A stretch of DNA of 64,000 nt from Ascoidea rubescens DSM 1968 (lineage: Eukaryota > Ascomycota > Saccharomycetes > Ascoideales > Ascoideaceae), in contig NW_017962917.1 in the NCBI RefSeq assembly GCF_001661345.1, positions 682,001 through 746,000 of the forward strand, written 5' to 3'. Below the pieces are notes generated by a model. That model saw nothing but the letters and a program-made list of their open reading frames with translations. It did not search any database and was not told the origin of the DNA. Within the stretch, counting starts at the first letter, position 1. The number at the start of each line of letters is the position of its first letter. Position numbers and translations under genes: made by a program. Of this stretch, positions 61,414 through 64,000 are shown in pieces.

Positions 61414-61425
61414 TATTTTTATAAT

Positions 61426-61432
61426 AAAAAAA
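61426..61432 (-). terminator. pol III terminator of tRNA-Ala
   Basis: Seven T residues in the transcript sense, shortly after the tRNA 3' end. Confidence 0.65.
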
Positions 61433-61438
61433 CTGATA

Positions 61439-61511
61439 TGGACGAGTTGGGAATTGAACCCAAGACCTTCTGCACGCTAAGCAGACGCGCTACCAACTGC
61501 GCTACACGCCC
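61439..61511 (-). tRNA. tRNA-Ala(AGC)
   Basis: A standard 73-nt tRNA without intron: acceptor GGGCGTG, anticodon stem TCTGC/GCAGA around loop TTAGCGT (anticodon AGC), T arm TTGGG-TTCAATT-CCCAA, and discriminator A. The G3-U70 pair that identifies tRNA-Ala is present. It closely resembles S. cerevisiae tRNA-Ala. Confidence 0.95.
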
Positions 61512-64000
61512 GTTCGATGTCCAAGTGAAGCTAATATTCATTAATAAAAATTCTTATAATTATTTTATTTTTTTGTACTCAAATATTTCTTGTTATTAAT
61601 TTTCATCATATCTCCACTGCCATCATTAAAATGTTCTTTTCACATCCAACATATACATAATTTGATTATCCCTCAATATTTTTATCTAATCTATAAATTT
61701 TCAATATTGTTTTATCTTCTTTTTATTTCATAACTTTGAACTTGAATTTGTATTATTGAATTAATCAATTTCAATCAATTCAATTTAACTGGACTGGATT
61801 AATTATTGCTTAATGGGATACAAAAGACTTTATTTTCTGTATACCATACACAATTAGTCGTGGGACGACCCAAAGGTTTTTGGTGGAGTCATTTTATTCT
61901 ATCATTTCAATTATACTTTTATATATCCTTTTAATCTCATTTTTAATTTTTCTCTTGTTTTATATTCTAATTTTAATTTTAATTTTTCAAATGATGACGA
62001 TTTTTATGAAAAAACTTTTAAAGCGATTTAAATTAATGTAAATTAATGTAAATTAGTGTAAATTATATTAATCTTATTACAATATCAAAATAGCAGCCAG
62101 CTTCAAAATTACCACAAAAATATAATTTAATAATATTTTTGAATGCTATCACATATGTTAGCTTATACATTAATATTGAGGAGTTGTTATTGATCTAATT
62201 TGCATTTTGAAAGCATTTTTTTATAACTATTGTAACAAAGCCGCTTATTTCTCAAAAAAATGAAACCAATCTATTTTCATATAAAATATTCAACCTGTTA
62301 CTATTTATTATTTTGGGTAATACTTGAACATTTAAGAAGGCCCTTGTGAAAGTAAAAAAATAGAAACTAAGGACTATGAACCACAAGATAAGTAACTGCG
62401 ATTTGATAATATGATGTTTATGGAAATTGAATATGTGTTATAGAGTTTTAGTGTCATTTATTATTTGCTTTTTGTAATTAATAAATGACAACCATCAATA
62501 TTGATTTCACAATACAAATTTCACATTTTTCCTCACTTATTTTATCTGGCAAAAGGTTAAAAACAAAACACCGACATTTCTCTTGCCATAAAATAATCAG
62601 GTATCAAAATGATATCTGCTTTTTTGTCGATTGATTGTGAGTTATCGAAGGAAAGATTGTCCTGTTGGTTTGGAAAAGTCGTATCTGCCAACAGAGAAAT
62701 TATGAAGCAAGATTCATTGGGTGAAATTATCTTTTTGCTTTAGTCTGAGTAGGTGATATTTTTTTCTTTTTGCTTGCCAAAGTTTTACTTTGAAATGATA
62801 ATACAATGAAATTCCATCCCAGACAACATCTTATGATTTGGTTCAGTTGCAACTTTTAGTCTTTGAGCATAGTCCAGAGACCTGAGACAAATATTAGATT
62901 TACTCAATTAACCGTAACTCAGAGACTGGGTCGTAGTCTTTTTGGGTCCACATATTAGTTTTATGCAGCTATTTTGTGTATTTTTCAAACTTTTTAAGCC
63001 CGATCCGTGCATTGCCAAATTGGGCTTCGGTTGCAAGTCGTTTCAGCAACTTTCTGTATTGGCTGTTGCACTTTAGAGTTGTTGTATCCAGATAGTGATT
63101 CACAAAGGACAGGTTTTTTGTCCGGTAAATCGGTACTTCTGTAAACCTGTAAGCCTGTGTACATTGGTAAATTTATTTTTTGAATTTTGCAGTGTCTGGG
63201 ATTTGAACAAATGCAGCTCAGATTATTGTAAGGTCGGCAGAGTTCTGGTATTTTGTAATATTGTGTGGGTTTTCAGCTATTTGATTTAGGTTTGTAAAGC
63301 TACTTAGTTTGCCTGCAATAATACATACATATATGTACATATTTGTGCTATATTTTACTGCTTTTCACGATAATCTACATATACTTACAATAAATAACAG
63401 CACTGCACGGCTTGATACGTTTTGTGCTGTTTGTCAGATTTCTCAATTATTGCAAATTTCATAACTTTGTAATTTTCATTCAACCTTATTTAAAATCTCT
63501 AAACCTTAATTCCAGTCTTCGATATTCTCAACAAAGCGGACATAAATCAAGTTGAAAATTTTTATTTTCTTAGTTTTTTAGGAAAGTAGCACTTTAACAG
63601 TTTGATTATTCTCAACAAATAACTTCAATAAGTTTTGTCTACAGCATTACAAAGTGTTTATAAAATTCTTTTGCAAAGTCATAATTCTGTAAAACTATTG
63701 TCTAATAAGAATTTGATTCAACACAAATTGAATTTATCTACTTCATTAAATAACAACACGGATTTAATTGTTTTGATATTCAAATTCGTTCTATTTATTT
63801 TATTTTATTTGTTGTGTAACTTATGTTTATTTTTAGATATTCAATTGAAAATTTTGAATCAATCGATTGGTTTTTTATTCATGATCATAAATGAATAATT
63901 TGGTTTGAATACATTTTCAAAATAAGTTTAATTCAAATTCTCGTTATGAAAAAATAGATAATCAATTAAACTGAAGCCGATCAAGAGTGAATTCAATATG
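61512..64000. other. gene-free terminal stretch
   Basis: I see no supportable gene or RNA in the last 2.5 kb. Frames at 63.1 and 63.6 kb start with GTG or TTG and show no family resemblance. A TAAATTAATG repeat lies at about 62028-62062. Confidence 0.55.

Larger units (their letters stand above)
60206..61438. other. T-rich intergenic region
   Basis: 1.2 kb dominated by T and A runs, including TTTTCTTAT repeats at about 60780-60825. Open frames are Phe/Ile/Leu-only readings. The inverted repeat near the tRNA is listed separately. Confidence 0.6.

Noticed and set aside
61512-64000. Possible mobile-element remnants near tRNA-Ala
   Set aside because: I saw no terminal repeats, no coding remains of a transposon and no target duplication, only AT-rich DNA.

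Overview
The window looks like AT-rich nuclear DNA from a budding yeast (Saccharomycotina). The evidence is compact, mostly intronless genes, a spliced MED21 gene with yeast-type splice sites, two nuclear tRNA genes, and a run of recognisable yeast orthologues (DUG3, EXO1, GPH1, EXO5, MRH4, SLY1, ALG5, DSC2, BUD13). Coding regions carry many asparagine tracts. CTG is nearly absent as a codon. I found none on reading the 874-codon glycogen phosphorylase frame, and only one in the mature part of a GC-rich asparaginase gene that writes leucine mostly as TTG. This suggests a CUG-reassigned lineage. An Ascoidea- or Saccharomycopsis-like yeast is my inference and is not proven. A few N bases at 47-49 kb show a draft assembly.

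Layout. 1-6.6 kb is gene-poor. It holds an AAT microsatellite, one small secreted eight-cysteine protein that fits the defensin (CS-alpha-beta) spacing, and a GC-rich block at 5.56-5.80 kb that folds as a structured RNA. 6.6-14.7 kb carries a universal-stress-like protein, DUG3, a flavin monooxygenase with three GATAA elements upstream, and a two-finger GATA factor of the SFU1/Fep1/SreA iron-repressor family. 14.7-17 kb is low-complexity DNA ending in a GC-rich island. 17-26.3 kb has secreted L-asparaginase, EXO1, an Iec1-type zinc-finger protein, spliced MED21 and a BUD13 gene whose conserved tail lies in the +1 frame. 26.3-29.2 kb is a graveyard with unidentified fragments and a decayed F-box/leucine-rich-repeat gene.

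29.7-45.6 kb is a solid housekeeping block: GPH1, an RGS protein, EXO5 with an upstream ORF abutting its start codon, a SANT-like protein, MRH4 and SLY1. 45.6-49.6 kb holds a second decayed LRR copy and a nearly full-length F-box/LRR gene with one in-frame TAG. 49.7-61.5 kb has a secreted M20 peptidase, an inserted Ras-like GTPase, ALG5, DSC2, a gluconokinase, tRNA-Ile(UAU) with an intron, a low-complexity Asn/Ser-rich protein and tRNA-Ala(AGC) beside a nested inverted repeat. 61.5-64 kb shows no gene.

The genes form no operon-like system. Shared themes are nitrogen and sulphur salvage (DUG3, asparaginase, M20 peptidase), iron control (SFU1), ER glycosylation and quality control (ALG5, DSC2), and DNA repair (EXO1, EXO5). 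The least explained items are the F-box/LRR family in several stages of decay, the defensin-like peptide, the structured RNA and the scattered GC-rich islands.
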